From NCBI GenBank assembly GCA_028688235.1, contig JAQTYP010000007.1:1-22339 (forward strand): 22,339 bases of DNA. The letters are read 5' to 3'. A program made the position numbers and the translations under genes. Position 1 is the stretch's first letter; each line of letters starts with the position of its first letter. This stretch comes from Methylomonas sp. GTDB taxonomy: Bacteria > Pseudomonadota > Gammaproteobacteria > Methylococcales > Methylomonadaceae. Below, piece by piece: positions 1 to 6,849 of the stretch. A model generated the notes under the pieces. It was not told the origin of the DNA. It did no database searches and saw only the letters and a program-made list of their open reading frames with translations.

Positions 1-407
1 GTCGGCTTGCCGGGATCGCTGTAAAATCCCTTCAAATAACTATACAACCAATCGGCACCGCGGGAACGGGCGATCAACGACAGATCGGGCGGGGTGGTGC
101 CGAACCATTTTTCCGCGTCGTGACCATTCATGGCCGAATGCATTTGGTCGTAAATCCCGGCTCCAAAAGGCGCGACATTTTTCAAGATCTCGGCTTCGTC
201 CAGCTTCAGGTCCAGCGCGATGCGTTTGTAACGGATATGCTTGGCCGAGTGGCACCCCAAACAATAGGTAACATAGTGCTTGGCCCCACGTTCCAACGAA
301 GCGCTATCCGACAAATCGATGTCGGCCGATTCCAGCCGTATTCCGCCACCGCTAGCGTTGACGGTCAGAGGCAATAATAGTAAAAGAGTATAAAGAACTT
401 TTTTCAT
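1..407 (-). CDS. petC: Cytochrome c1 subunit of the bc1 complex (partial, N-terminal part)
   Basis: This is the membrane-anchored c-type haem subunit that takes electrons from the Rieske protein and passes them to a soluble cytochrome c on the periplasmic side. The start at 407 gives a hydrophobic signal peptide (MKKVLYTLLLLLPLTVNA) and then the mature chain. A single haem-binding motif, CLGCH, follows at about residues 48-52. Further on, a stretch reading RGADWLYSYLKGFYSDP is typical of the cytochrome c1 family. The frame is open to the left edge, so roughly the first 135 residues are present and the C-terminal membrane anchor is missing. It starts 3 bases after the petB stop, in a tight petABC operon. 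The ribosome-binding site is weak, as expected if it is translationally coupled to petB. Confidence 0.93.
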   Translation of the reverse strand, partial: MKKVLYTLLLLLPLTVNASGGGIRLESADIDLSDSASLERGAKHYVTYCLGCHSAKHIRYKRIALDLKLDEAEILKNVAPFGAGIYDQMHSAMNGHDAEKWFGTTPPDLSLIARSRGADWLYSYLKGFYSDPGKP

Positions 408-410
408 GAC

Positions 411-1808
411 TTAATCCAGGCTCTTTTTCAGATTGATGGCAAAACGAATCAACACGGCTTTGACGCCCGGCCAGTTCGGTTTTCTTTTTACGACGGTTGC
501 GCCCGTCATGCCTGGTGTGGTTTCGACACTTACGACTTCGCCGATCAGAGCCTTAATCTCGGGGATGCGATCCTCCAACGTGCGTTGTTCGGTCAAGCGT
601 TCGGGTACCGGCTTGGTTTTCTCCCAGCGGGTGTACAAGGGCATTAGCAGGAAGAAGCCGAAATAAACCGCCGTCAATAAACGGGCCACGGTGGTTGCGC
701 CGGGCGTGGCGGGTTGAGTACCCAAGTAACCCAAGCCAATGAAGGCGATTACGAACAGCAAGACGGCTTTTTTGAAAATGCCGCCGCGGTAACGGATGGA
801 TTTAACCGGACTGCGGTCCAGCCAGGGCAGCATGAATAACACGACAATCGCACCCCCCATCGCGATGACACCGGCGAATTTATCCGGAACGGCGCGTAAG
901 ATCGCGTAGAACGGCGTAAAATACCAGACCGGGGCGATATGTTCCGGCGTTTTCAGAGGGTCGGCTGGAATGAAGTTGGCGTGCTCCAGGAAGAAACCGC
1001 CCATCTCCGGCACGTAGAATATCACCACGGCGAAGAAGAACATGAACACGCCGACACCAACGATGTCCTTGACGGTATAATAAGGGTGGAACGGAATGCC
1101 GTCCAATGGGTGGCCTTTCCAATTCAGGTTTTCCTTGATTTCGATACCGTCCGGGTTATTCGAGCCCACTTCGTGCAATGCCACGATATGCAGGAATACC
1201 AGAATCAATAACACCAACGGCACGGCGATGACGTGAAACGCGAAGAAGCGGTTCAGCGTAGCGTCGGATACCACGTAGTCGCCGCGTATCCAAAGCGATA
1301 ATTCGTCGCCGACGACGGGAATAGCGCTGAACAGAGAGATGATGACCTGCGCCCCCCAGTAGGACATTTGCCCCCAAGGCAACAAATAGCCCATGAAGGC
1401 TTCAGCCATCAGGCAAACGAAGATCAGCATGCCGAAGATCCAGATCAGCTCGCGAGGTTGTTTGAACGAGCCGTAAACCAATCCACGAAACATGTGTAGA
1501 TAAACAACGATGAAAAACGCCGACGCACCGGTGGAGTGCATGTAACGCACCAACCAACCCCAGTTGACGTCGCGCATGATGTACTCTACGGAATCGAAGG
1601 CTAATTTGGCATCCGGTTTATAGTTCATCGTCAGCAAAATGCCGGTAATGAACTGGTTGACCAGTACGAACAAGGCCAAAGAGCCGAAGAAGTACCAGAT
1701 ATTGAAATTTTTAGGCGCGTAGTAATGCGCCATGTGCTCGTTCCACAAATCCGAGATCGGGAAACGCTCCAGCAGCCATTGGCTGCATTGATTCATTCTT
1801 TCTTTCAT
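411..1808 (-). CDS. petB: Cytochrome b subunit of the bc1 complex
   Basis: This is the integral-membrane core of ubiquinol:cytochrome c oxidoreductase, holding haems bL and bH and the Qo and Qi sites. I chose the start at 1808, where ATG overlaps the petA stop as ATGA; ATG 1796 is a less likely alternative, and extension further upstream would lie over petA. The product is 465 residues with eight or so hydrophobic segments. The haem ligands appear to be His91/His105 (spacing 14) and His192/His207 (spacing 15). The Qo-loop motif reads PVWY (residues 293-296) instead of the mitochondrial PEWY, a variant I recall from beta- and gammaproteobacteria. After the last membrane helix a polar tail of about 65 residues (400-465) makes it longer than the usual 400-430. 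The identification is secure. Confidence 0.96.
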   Translation of the reverse strand: MKERMNQCSQWLLERFPISDLWNEHMAHYYAPKNFNIWYFFGSLALFVLVNQFITGILLTMNYKPDAKLAFDSVEYIMRDVNWGWLVRYMHSTGASAFFIVVYLHMFRGLVYGSFKQPRELIWIFGMLIFVCLMAEAFMGYLLPWGQMSYWGAQVIISLFSAIPVVGDELSLWIRGDYVVSDATLNRFFAFHVIAVPLVLLILVFLHIVALHEVGSNNPDGIEIKENLNWKGHPLDGIPFHPYYTVKDIVGVGVFMFFFAVVIFYVPEMGGFFLEHANFIPADPLKTPEHIAPVWYFTPFYAILRAVPDKFAGVIAMGGAIVVLFMLPWLDRSPVKSIRYRGGIFKKAVLLFVIAFIGLGYLGTQPATPGATTVARLLTAVYFGFFLLMPLYTRWEKTKPVPERLTEQRTLEDRIPEIKALIGEVVSVETTPGMTGATVVKRKPNWPGVKAVLIRFAINLKKSLD

Positions 1809-2401
1809 GCTGCGCTTGCCTCGTTGTCTTCGCCGACGATGATCAGATGGTCGTTTACATAACGGTAGGGAGGAATCTCGAGATTGGTCGGGGCGGGAAC
1901 GCCGCGAAACACTCGACCGGCCAGATCGAACCACGAGCCGTGGCATGGGCAGAAAAATCCGCCCTTCCAATCGTTTCCAAGGTCGCTAGGCGCAATTTCC
2001 GGGCGAAAGGTTGGCGAGCAACCTAGATGCGTGCAGAGACCGACGGCAACGAAAATTTCGGGCTTGATCGATCGCAGGGGGTTTTTACTGGAGTCTGGCT
2101 GGATGGATTCATTGGAATTGGGATCGGCCAGTTTAGCGTCCAACGTTCCCAAGGTCTCTATGACCTCCGGCGTTCTATTCAGTATCCATACAGGCTTGCC
2201 GCGCCAGGCAACCCGTATCAACTGCCCCGGCTCCATCTTGCTTAAATCGACTTCAACCGGCGCGCCGGCGGCCATAGCCTTGGCGCTCGGTTGCATTTGG
2301 GACAGAAACGGAACGGCCAGATAACCGGCTCCGACGGCTCCAACCACCGACAAGGCGGAAGTTAGAAACTGGCGCTTTGAAGTATCGACGCCTTCATTCA
2401 T
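1805..2401 (-). CDS. petA: Rieske iron-sulfur subunit of the bc1 complex
   Basis: This is the 2Fe-2S protein that accepts the first electron from ubiquinol at the Qo site and hands it to cytochrome c1. The start at 2401 is preferred over an in-frame ATG at 2431 because AGGAG lies 8 bases upstream of it. The 198-residue product has an N-terminal anchor helix (about 14-35). It has both cluster-binding boxes: CTHLGC (123-128) and CPCHGS (151-156), which supply two Cys and two His ligands and the disulfide pair. The N-terminal export motif reads TSKRQFL, so the usual twin arginine is a Lys-Arg pair. The gene is first of petABC and its stop overlaps petB by 4 bases. Confidence 0.96.
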   Translation of the reverse strand: MNEGVDTSKRQFLTSALSVVGAVGAGYLAVPFLSQMQPSAKAMAAGAPVEVDLSKMEPGQLIRVAWRGKPVWILNRTPEVIETLGTLDAKLADPNSNESIQPDSSKNPLRSIKPEIFVAVGLCTHLGCSPTFRPEIAPSDLGNDWKGGFFCPCHGSWFDLAGRVFRGVPAPTNLEIPPYRYVNDHLIIVGEDNEASAA

Positions 2402-2429
2402 AGGTAAAACTCCTGTTGCGTGATGGTGC

Positions 2430-2444
2430 AAGTGCAGTGCACTT
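2430..2444. promoter_or_regulatory. Perfect 7-1-7 palindrome in the petA leader
   Basis: The sequence AAGTGCA-G-TGCACTT is a perfect inverted repeat with a one-base centre. It lies about 30 bases upstream of the petA start and downstream of the candidate -10 box. A palindrome this tight suits a dimeric repressor or activator site better than an RNA hairpin. No regulator can be named from the sequence. Confidence 0.45.
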
Positions 2445-2471
2445 AATTTATTTATTATTGTTTTTGCGGCA

Positions 2472-2501
2472 AATATACCTTACTGCCGCCGATTATTGAA
2501 A
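2472..2501 (-). promoter_or_regulatory. Candidate sigma70-type promoter for petABC
   Basis: On the minus strand a TATATT -10 box (2472-2477, 5 of 6 matches to consensus) lies 18 bases downstream of TTTCAA (2496-2501, 3 of 6). This is the gap between hisC and petA, so petABC probably has its own start site even though hisC is upstream on the same strand. A CCGCCG...CGGCGG pair (2486-2491 and 2512-2517) flanks the -35 box. The assignment rests on pattern only. Confidence 0.35.
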
Positions 2502-2542
2502 GCCTTAATGCCGGCGGGATGCAGACAATCAAAGACGGGTAC

Positions 2543-3667
2543 TCAGAGGGATTCCGTTAACGCGCCATGCAGGGCATCGATGAACGCCTGATTTTCTTCG
2601 GGTTTGCCTATCGTAACCCGCAGGCAGTTACTCAACAGTCCGCCTTGGGGCGACAAATTCTTGATCAAGATACCCCGGGCCTTCAGCGATGCAAATACCT
2701 CATCCGCTGGTTTTTTCAGGGTACGGAACAGAATAAAGTTGGCGGAACTCGGATAGGCTTCGATATCGCTTATCCCATGCAGCGCAGCCAACACCTCGCT
2801 ACGTTGCAGGCATATCGTTCGGGTTTGCTCCAGCAGAAATTCTTGGTGCTCCAATGCGAAGCGGGCGGTTTCCTGTGTCAGACAATTGATGTTATAAGGC
2901 AGGCGAACCTTGTTCAGTTGATCCAATATCGCCGAGTCGCCCGCCAGAAAGCCCAGGCGCAAACCGGCCAACCCCAGTTTGGAAACGGTGCGCATGACCA
3001 GCAGGTTCGGGTAATCCTGTAATCGAGTCATGAAACTGGCATCGGCAAAAGGCGCGTAGGCTTCATCCACTACGACCAAGCCAGGAGCCATCGCCAGCAT
3101 GTCTTCAATAACCTGTGTATCGAATAAATTACCGGTCGGATTATTTGGATATGCCAGGAAAATCAAGGCCGGCTTGAGCGTCTCGATCGCTGCCAGCAGC
3201 GCTTGTGCATCCAAATCGAAGCCGTCAGCCAGCAGCGGAATGCCGTGATAGCGCAAGCCCAAACTGAGGGCGATTTGTTTATACATCACAAAACCCGGTT
3301 CCGGTGCGAGCACGACGGCATCGGGAGGCAAGGCCATTTGCAGAATCTGGATGATCTCGTCCGATCCATTACCCAATAACAAGCCCGCTTGTTCGGGAAT
3401 ACCGTTGCTATGCCGCAACACCTCGGCCAAAGCCTTGGCTTCCGGATCCGGATAGCGATTCATCGGACAATTTTTTAAATGTTCCAGCCAGATGTCTTGT
3501 ATCTTTTCCGGCCAGCCATAGGGATTTTCCATGGCATCGAGTTTGATGAGATTGTTGGCGTCGGCGACATGATAAGCGGACAACGCAAGAACTTCAGGGC
3601 GGAATAACGATATCAGGTCTGGTTTAGGCATGTTGTCAAAATCTGCGGAAAAAATAGGCCTCGCCAT
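2543..3667 (-). CDS. hisC: Histidinol-phosphate aminotransferase
   Basis: This is a PLP-dependent class I/II aminotransferase that converts imidazole-acetol phosphate to L-histidinol phosphate, using glutamate, in histidine synthesis. The 374-residue length is usual for HisC. Visible family marks are YPNNPTGN (173-180), the cofactor-contacting DEAY (201-204), the Schiff-base lysine Lys230 in SKLGLAGLRLG, and an arginine late in the chain (LRVTIG). The start at 3667 has AGGG about 7 bases upstream; a second ATG at 3631 has no clear ribosome site. Other his genes are not next to it. It precedes petABC on the same strand, with a gap that seems to hold a separate promoter. A related aminotransferase specificity cannot be excluded from sequence alone. 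Confidence 0.9.
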   Translation of the reverse strand: MARPIFSADFDNMPKPDLISLFRPEVLALSAYHVADANNLIKLDAMENPYGWPEKIQDIWLEHLKNCPMNRYPDPEAKALAEVLRHSNGIPEQAGLLLGNGSDEIIQILQMALPPDAVVLAPEPGFVMYKQIALSLGLRYHGIPLLADGFDLDAQALLAAIETLKPALIFLAYPNNPTGNLFDTQVIEDMLAMAPGLVVVDEAYAPFADASFMTRLQDYPNLLVMRTVSKLGLAGLRLGFLAGDSAILDQLNKVRLPYNINCLTQETARFALEHQEFLLEQTRTICLQRSEVLAALHGISDIEAYPSSANFILFRTLKKPADEVFASLKARGILIKNLSPQGGLLSNCLRVTIGKPEENQAFIDALHGALTESL

Positions 3668-3672
3668 CTGTA

Positions 3673-3691
3673 AGCCCTATTTAATCGGGCT
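3673..3691 (-). promoter_or_regulatory. Small hairpin over the hisC ribosome-binding site
   Basis: AGCCC and GGGCT (3673-3677 and 3687-3691) can pair around a 9-base loop just upstream of the hisC ATG. The minus-strand arm nearest the start includes the likely AGGG ribosome site, so folding would hide it. The stem is only 5 bp, and this could be chance. Confidence 0.2.
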
Positions 3692-4176
3692 GCAGCGAGA
3701 CAAAAGCCGGCGGATTTTAACAAAGCGGAAGACGAAAGTATAACGCGACGGCGATGCGTGCATCATTCGTAGCGACACAGAAACCTTGATGAAATAGTCA
3801 ACAAGATATTTGCCCTTACGCGAGCGGTAAGCACCGGCAAAACGAGATTATTCATGCGCAGGCTTTGCCTCAATACCTCTAAAACCTGCAGTTAGTCCAC
3901 AAATCACACGCAATAAATCAGTTTGTTGCTGATTTTTCGCTCATCCTTTGGGCGGCAATCCGATAGCTGGCAATTAATTGCTTTCGTGGACGAAATGATT
4001 TTTCAGGTCGACAAAAAACCATACCCGCTTCACATTTGCAGCGAGTCGCAATTTCCCTCCCCTAATTACCGGCGGCATGTCGCGAAAAACTCACCCGACC
4101 ACTGCGTCAAAAAAATCCCGCATCGCCCAAGCTCAGATGGAACAATTTAACGAAGTTACGGCCCGAAAGAAGTTAT
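3692..4176. other. Intergenic stretch without a supported gene
   Basis: About 485 bases lie between hisC and the small minus-strand gene. The one open frame here (3923-4150, plus strand, 75 codons) has no ribosome site or recognisable family pattern, so I treat it as chance. A weak AT-rich stem-loop, AAATCAG-TTTGTTG-CTGATTT, lies at 3915-3935 with only two further T residues after it. I see no tRNA, repeat array or convincing promoter. Confidence 0.5.
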
Positions 4177-4539
4177 TCAGGCAGTGATAGTTTCGGCTAA
4201 CAATCGACCGACATTACTGGAAGAGATAGAGGATAAGGCTGCTTTCGCCTGGCCAGGGTTATTTCGTATCGCTTCCACGGTCTTTGCGAGCAACTCTTTT
4301 ACTTTATCCTGGTCCGGCATCTGGGTTTGGTTGTTCACGGCGGGCGAAACCGAAGTGCTGGATAATTTTAAGGCTTCCGCAGATAAGCTGATGTTATCTT
4401 GGCCAATACTGTTCTCTTTATCGCCATCTCTTTCTTCCGGAGCGACGGGAACATTTTTCGCTTCGGCCGTATTTGCAGCGCCCACTGATTTTGTTTTGGA
4501 TAAGTCAATCGACTTATTGATATTCATGTTAACGTCCAT
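4177..4539 (-). CDS. Small hypothetical protein, weakly FlgM-like
   Basis: The function is not recognised. The start at 4539 is favoured over a longer frame from 4575 because a full AGGAGG lies 5 bases upstream. The 120-residue product has no signal peptide or membrane helix. The first 50 residues are polar and low in complexity (rich in Asn, Lys, Ala, Glu), so probably disordered. A short IxLSAEALKL element follows, and then a helical C-terminus (about 70-118) ending in SSSNVGRLLAETITA. Anti-sigma factors of the FlgM type share this plan of a disordered front, an LS-x-A patch and a C-terminal helix pair, but the match is loose and no flagellar gene cluster is present. The strong ribosome site suggests it is a real, well-translated gene. 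Confidence 0.7.
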   Translation of the reverse strand: MDVNMNINKSIDLSKTKSVGAANTAEAKNVPVAPEERDGDKENSIGQDNISLSAEALKLSSTSVSPAVNNQTQMPDQDKVKELLAKTVEAIRNNPGQAKAALSSISSSNVGRLLAETITA

Positions 4540-4769
4540 CTTCGCCTCCTGTCGGTAACGATAGCTGATTTGCAATCATAATTTTAACCAAAAAAGAAGA
4601 CCCAGGCGCTCAAGAAAAGTTCAAAATCCAACCGGCATCACAACATTCTTCAGCTCACCCGCAAGCCATTGATTTAAACTTTAATTTCTTCCGCGGCGAT
4701 AGCTGATAAAATTCATTCTACGCAGCTAACCTTAGCCGCCGCACCGTTCTAATCGACTAAAAACTTGCA

Positions 4770-5159
4770 ATGACTACAAAACCCAGCTCCGACCTGACCA
4801 CTTTCGAAAATCCAAGACCGACTCGCGACTTTACGATACGCATCGACATCCCGGAATTCACCTGCCTGTGCCCGATGACAGGCCAACCCGATTTTGCCAA
4901 ATTGATCATAGAGTACGTACCGGACAAACTGTGTGTCGAGTTGAAATCGCTGAAACTCTATATGTGGACCTTCCGCGAACGCGGCGCCTTTCACGAAGCC
5001 GTCACCAACGAGATACTCGATCACATCGTCGCGACTATTTCCCCCAACTTCATGCGCCTGCGCGCCGAGTTCAATGTGCGCGGCGGCATTTATACCACGG
5101 TGATCGCAGAACATCGAAAGCCCGACTGGCGCCCCCCGCAATTGGTCAACCTACCCTAG
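4770..5159 (+). CDS. queF: NADPH-dependent 7-cyano-7-deazaguanine reductase
   Basis: QueF reduces preQ0 to preQ1, the nitrile-to-amine step in making the queuosine base for tRNA wobble position 34. The 129-residue product is the short, single-domain type. The nucleophilic cysteine is Cys34 in CPMTGQPDF, with the partner Asp41. The family signature around residues 57-64 reads ELKSLKLY, and His75/Glu76 follow in RGAFHE, matching the substrate-binding pair. It is a cytosolic T-fold enzyme. No strong ribosome site precedes the ATG. It is the first gene of a likely operon with the FlhB-like gene (5 bases downstream) and psd. The other queuosine genes are not in this window. Confidence 0.95.
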   Translation: MTTKPSSDLTTFENPRPTRDFTIRIDIPEFTCLCPMTGQPDFAKLIIEYVPDKLCVELKSLKLYMWTFRERGAFHEAVTNEILDHIVATISPNFMRLRAEFNVRGGIYTTVIAEHRKPDWRPPQLVNLP

Positions 5160-5164
5160 ACAAC

Positions 5165-5449
5165 GTGAGCGGTAAAACCTATTACAACGCCGACATCGCC
5201 GTCGCCCTGCAGTATGACGGCAAAAACGCCCCCAAGGTAACGGCCAAAGGCGAAGGCTTTACCGCTCAGCAAATTCTGGCGATTGCCGAAAAACACGGCG
5301 TACCCCTGCAAAACGAGCCCGAACTGGCCAGAATCTTGGCCCAGATTCCCTTAGGGGATGAAATCCCCCAGGAGCTCTATACCGCCGTCGCCGAAGTCAT
5401 CGCCTTTGCCTATTTTATCAGCGGAAAAACCCCCGAATCGGAACCATGA
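5165..5449 (+). CDS. Stand-alone FlhB C-terminal domain-like protein
   Basis: This 94-residue protein aligns by eye with the cytoplasmic C-terminal domain of FlhB/YscU export-switch proteins: YNADIAVALQYD, then KVTAKGEG, AEKHGVPLQNEPELARIL, and GDEIPQELYTAVAEVIAFAY. It lacks all the membrane helices of FlhB. The self-cleavage motif NPTH is replaced by YNAD, so it should not autocleave. Such orphan domains occur in many bacteria, including ones without this secretion machinery, and their role is unclear. I place the start at GTG 5165 because it lies 5 bases after the queF stop and just before the conserved region. The stop overlaps the psd start as ATGA, so the two are probably translationally coupled. 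Confidence 0.82.
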   Translation: MSGKTYYNADIAVALQYDGKNAPKVTAKGEGFTAQQILAIAEKHGVPLQNEPELARILAQIPLGDEIPQELYTAVAEVIAFAYFISGKTPESEP

Positions 5450-6303
5450 ACACGAAACAACTTTTAACCGTTCTGCCCCAATACGCCTTACCACATCACG
5501 CATTGTCCGCGTTGATGTCCAAACTGACCCATTGCGAAAATCCGCTATGGAAAAACCTGTTCATCAAAACGATCATACGCCTCTATGGCGTCGACATGGC
5601 CGAAGCCAAGTTCGAAAGTCCGGACCACTATGCCAGCTTCAACCATTTTTTCACCCGCGAATTGAAAGACGGCGCCCGTCCGATTGCAAGCGAAACCGAC
5701 GCAATCGCCTGCCCTGCCGACGGGGTCGTTAGCCAAGCCGGCGCCATCGAACAAGGACGCATCTTCCAAGCCAAAGGCCACGACTACACGGCATTGGAAT
5801 TACTAGGCGGCGACGCCGAGCGCGCCAAGGCCTTCGAAAACGGCTCCTTTGCCACCCTTTACCTATCCCCCAAGGATTATCACCGCTTGCATATGCCATT
5901 GACGGGCACTTTAAAAGAAATGGTACACATTCCCGGCCGCTTGTTCAGCGTCAACTCGGCCACCGTCGAAGGCGTGCCAAATCTGTTCGCCCGTAACGAA
6001 CGCGTAGTCTGCTTATTCGAAACCGCAGCTGGCCCCATGGCACTGATACTGGTCGGAGCGATTTTTGTCTCCAGCGTCGAGACGGTTTGGCACGGCGTCG
6101 TAACGCCGCCAACGATCAGCGAACCTAGAACCTGGCACTACGCTGAAAATGCCCCTGTCTTGCAAAAAGGCGCCGAAATGGGCCGATTCAACATGGGCTC
6201 GACCATCATCGTACTGCTCGGTGAAGATAAAGCCGTTTGGGATGAGGAACTGATTGCCGGTAGACCGGTGAAACTGGGCCAACACATAGGTCGTTGTTTT
6301 TGA
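5446..6303 (+). CDS. psd: Phosphatidylserine decarboxylase proenzyme
   Basis: This inner-membrane enzyme decarboxylates phosphatidylserine to phosphatidylethanolamine, using a pyruvoyl group made by self-cleavage. The 285-residue proenzyme matches the bacterial type. The cleavage site is the GST motif at Gly251-Ser252, giving a 34-residue alpha chain. The likely Asp-His-Ser triad is Asp92 (CPADGVV), His146 (KDYHRLHMP) and Ser252. FTREL (69-73) near the N-terminus is also typical. The start overlaps the FlhB-like gene by 4 bases. The CDS ends about 120 bases before yajC, which appears to have its own promoter. Confidence 0.96.
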   Translation: MNTKQLLTVLPQYALPHHALSALMSKLTHCENPLWKNLFIKTIIRLYGVDMAEAKFESPDHYASFNHFFTRELKDGARPIASETDAIACPADGVVSQAGAIEQGRIFQAKGHDYTALELLGGDAERAKAFENGSFATLYLSPKDYHRLHMPLTGTLKEMVHIPGRLFSVNSATVEGVPNLFARNERVVCLFETAAGPMALILVGAIFVSSVETVWHGVVTPPTISEPRTWHYAENAPVLQKGAEMGRFNMGSTIIVLLGEDKAVWDEELIAGRPVKLGQHIGRCF

Positions 6304-6348
6304 TACCAACTCAAAACACAAACCGGCATGCGAGAACGCGCATGAATA

Positions 6349-6357
6349 TGGCATAAT
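6349..6357 (+). promoter_or_regulatory. Candidate extended -10 promoter for yajC-secD
   Basis: TGGCATAAT is an extended -10 element (TGn followed by CATAAT, 5 of 6 to consensus) about 70 bases upstream of the yajC ATG in the psd-yajC gap. No good -35 box is visible. A CATGCG-AGAACG-CGCATG inverted repeat lies just upstream at 6327-6344. Confidence 0.33.
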
Positions 6358-6426
6358 GCCCGACTCTCTGGCCAGACGCCAATCATCCATTACAACACGA
6401 CAATAATAATTTTTACGAGGATAACG

Positions 6427-6774
6427 ATGAGCTTTTTTATCTCCGATGCCATGGCCCAAGCCGCACCAGCCGCACAACAACCCGGTTTCGAAGGCATGCT
6501 GTTCCCGCTCGGCATTTTGATATTTTTTTATTTCCTGTTCATTCGCCCCCAGTCCAAACGCAACAAAGAGCAAAAACAAATGCTGGCCGCTCTGAACAAA
6601 GGCGCGGAAGTGGTGACCACCGGCGGAATTTTGGGCAAAGTGGCGGAATTGGACGACAACTTCGTCAAACTGGAAGTTGCAGACAACAGCTTTATCCAAG
6701 TCCAACGCCACGCGATTGCCAACATGATGCCAAAAGGCACCTATAAGTCTTTGAATAAAAAGCCTAAAGATTAA
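6427..6774 (+). CDS. yajC: Preprotein translocase accessory subunit YajC
   Basis: YajC is a small membrane partner of SecD and SecF in the Sec export machinery. The 115-residue product has one strong membrane helix at about 23-39, followed by the family's RPQSKRNKEQK basic stretch, then a small cytosolic domain with GAEVVTTGGILGKV. The GAGGA ribosome site is about 7 bases upstream of the start. It precedes secD by 75 bases on the same strand. In many gammaproteobacteria queA and tgt lie directly upstream of yajC; here the upstream gene is psd, although queF, another queuosine gene, is nearby. Confidence 0.96.
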   Translation: MSFFISDAMAQAAPAAQQPGFEGMLFPLGILIFFYFLFIRPQSKRNKEQKQMLAALNKGAEVVTTGGILGKVAELDDNFVKLEVADNSFIQVQRHAIANMMPKGTYKSLNKKPKD

Positions 6775-6849
6775 GTTTTCAAGCTCCCGCACCAAAGACA
6801 CACCGATCATTGCTCACAGCACCGCTGTCACTGCTTTTAACGGAACCCT

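Noticed and set aside
3923..4150. A 75-codon frame in the gap between hisC and the small protein gene
   Set aside because: It has no ribosome site, no recognisable motif, and lies in a gap where an open frame of this size is expected by chance.
4868..5449. A 193-codon frame that would extend the FlhB-like protein upstream through queF
   Set aside because: The upstream part is an out-of-frame reading of queF with an arginine-rich nonsense composition; family similarity begins only at the GTG near 5165.
6013..6810. A long minus-strand frame of 265 codons over psd and yajC
   Set aside because: It lies opposite two securely identified genes and its composition is what an antisense reading of GC-biased codons gives.
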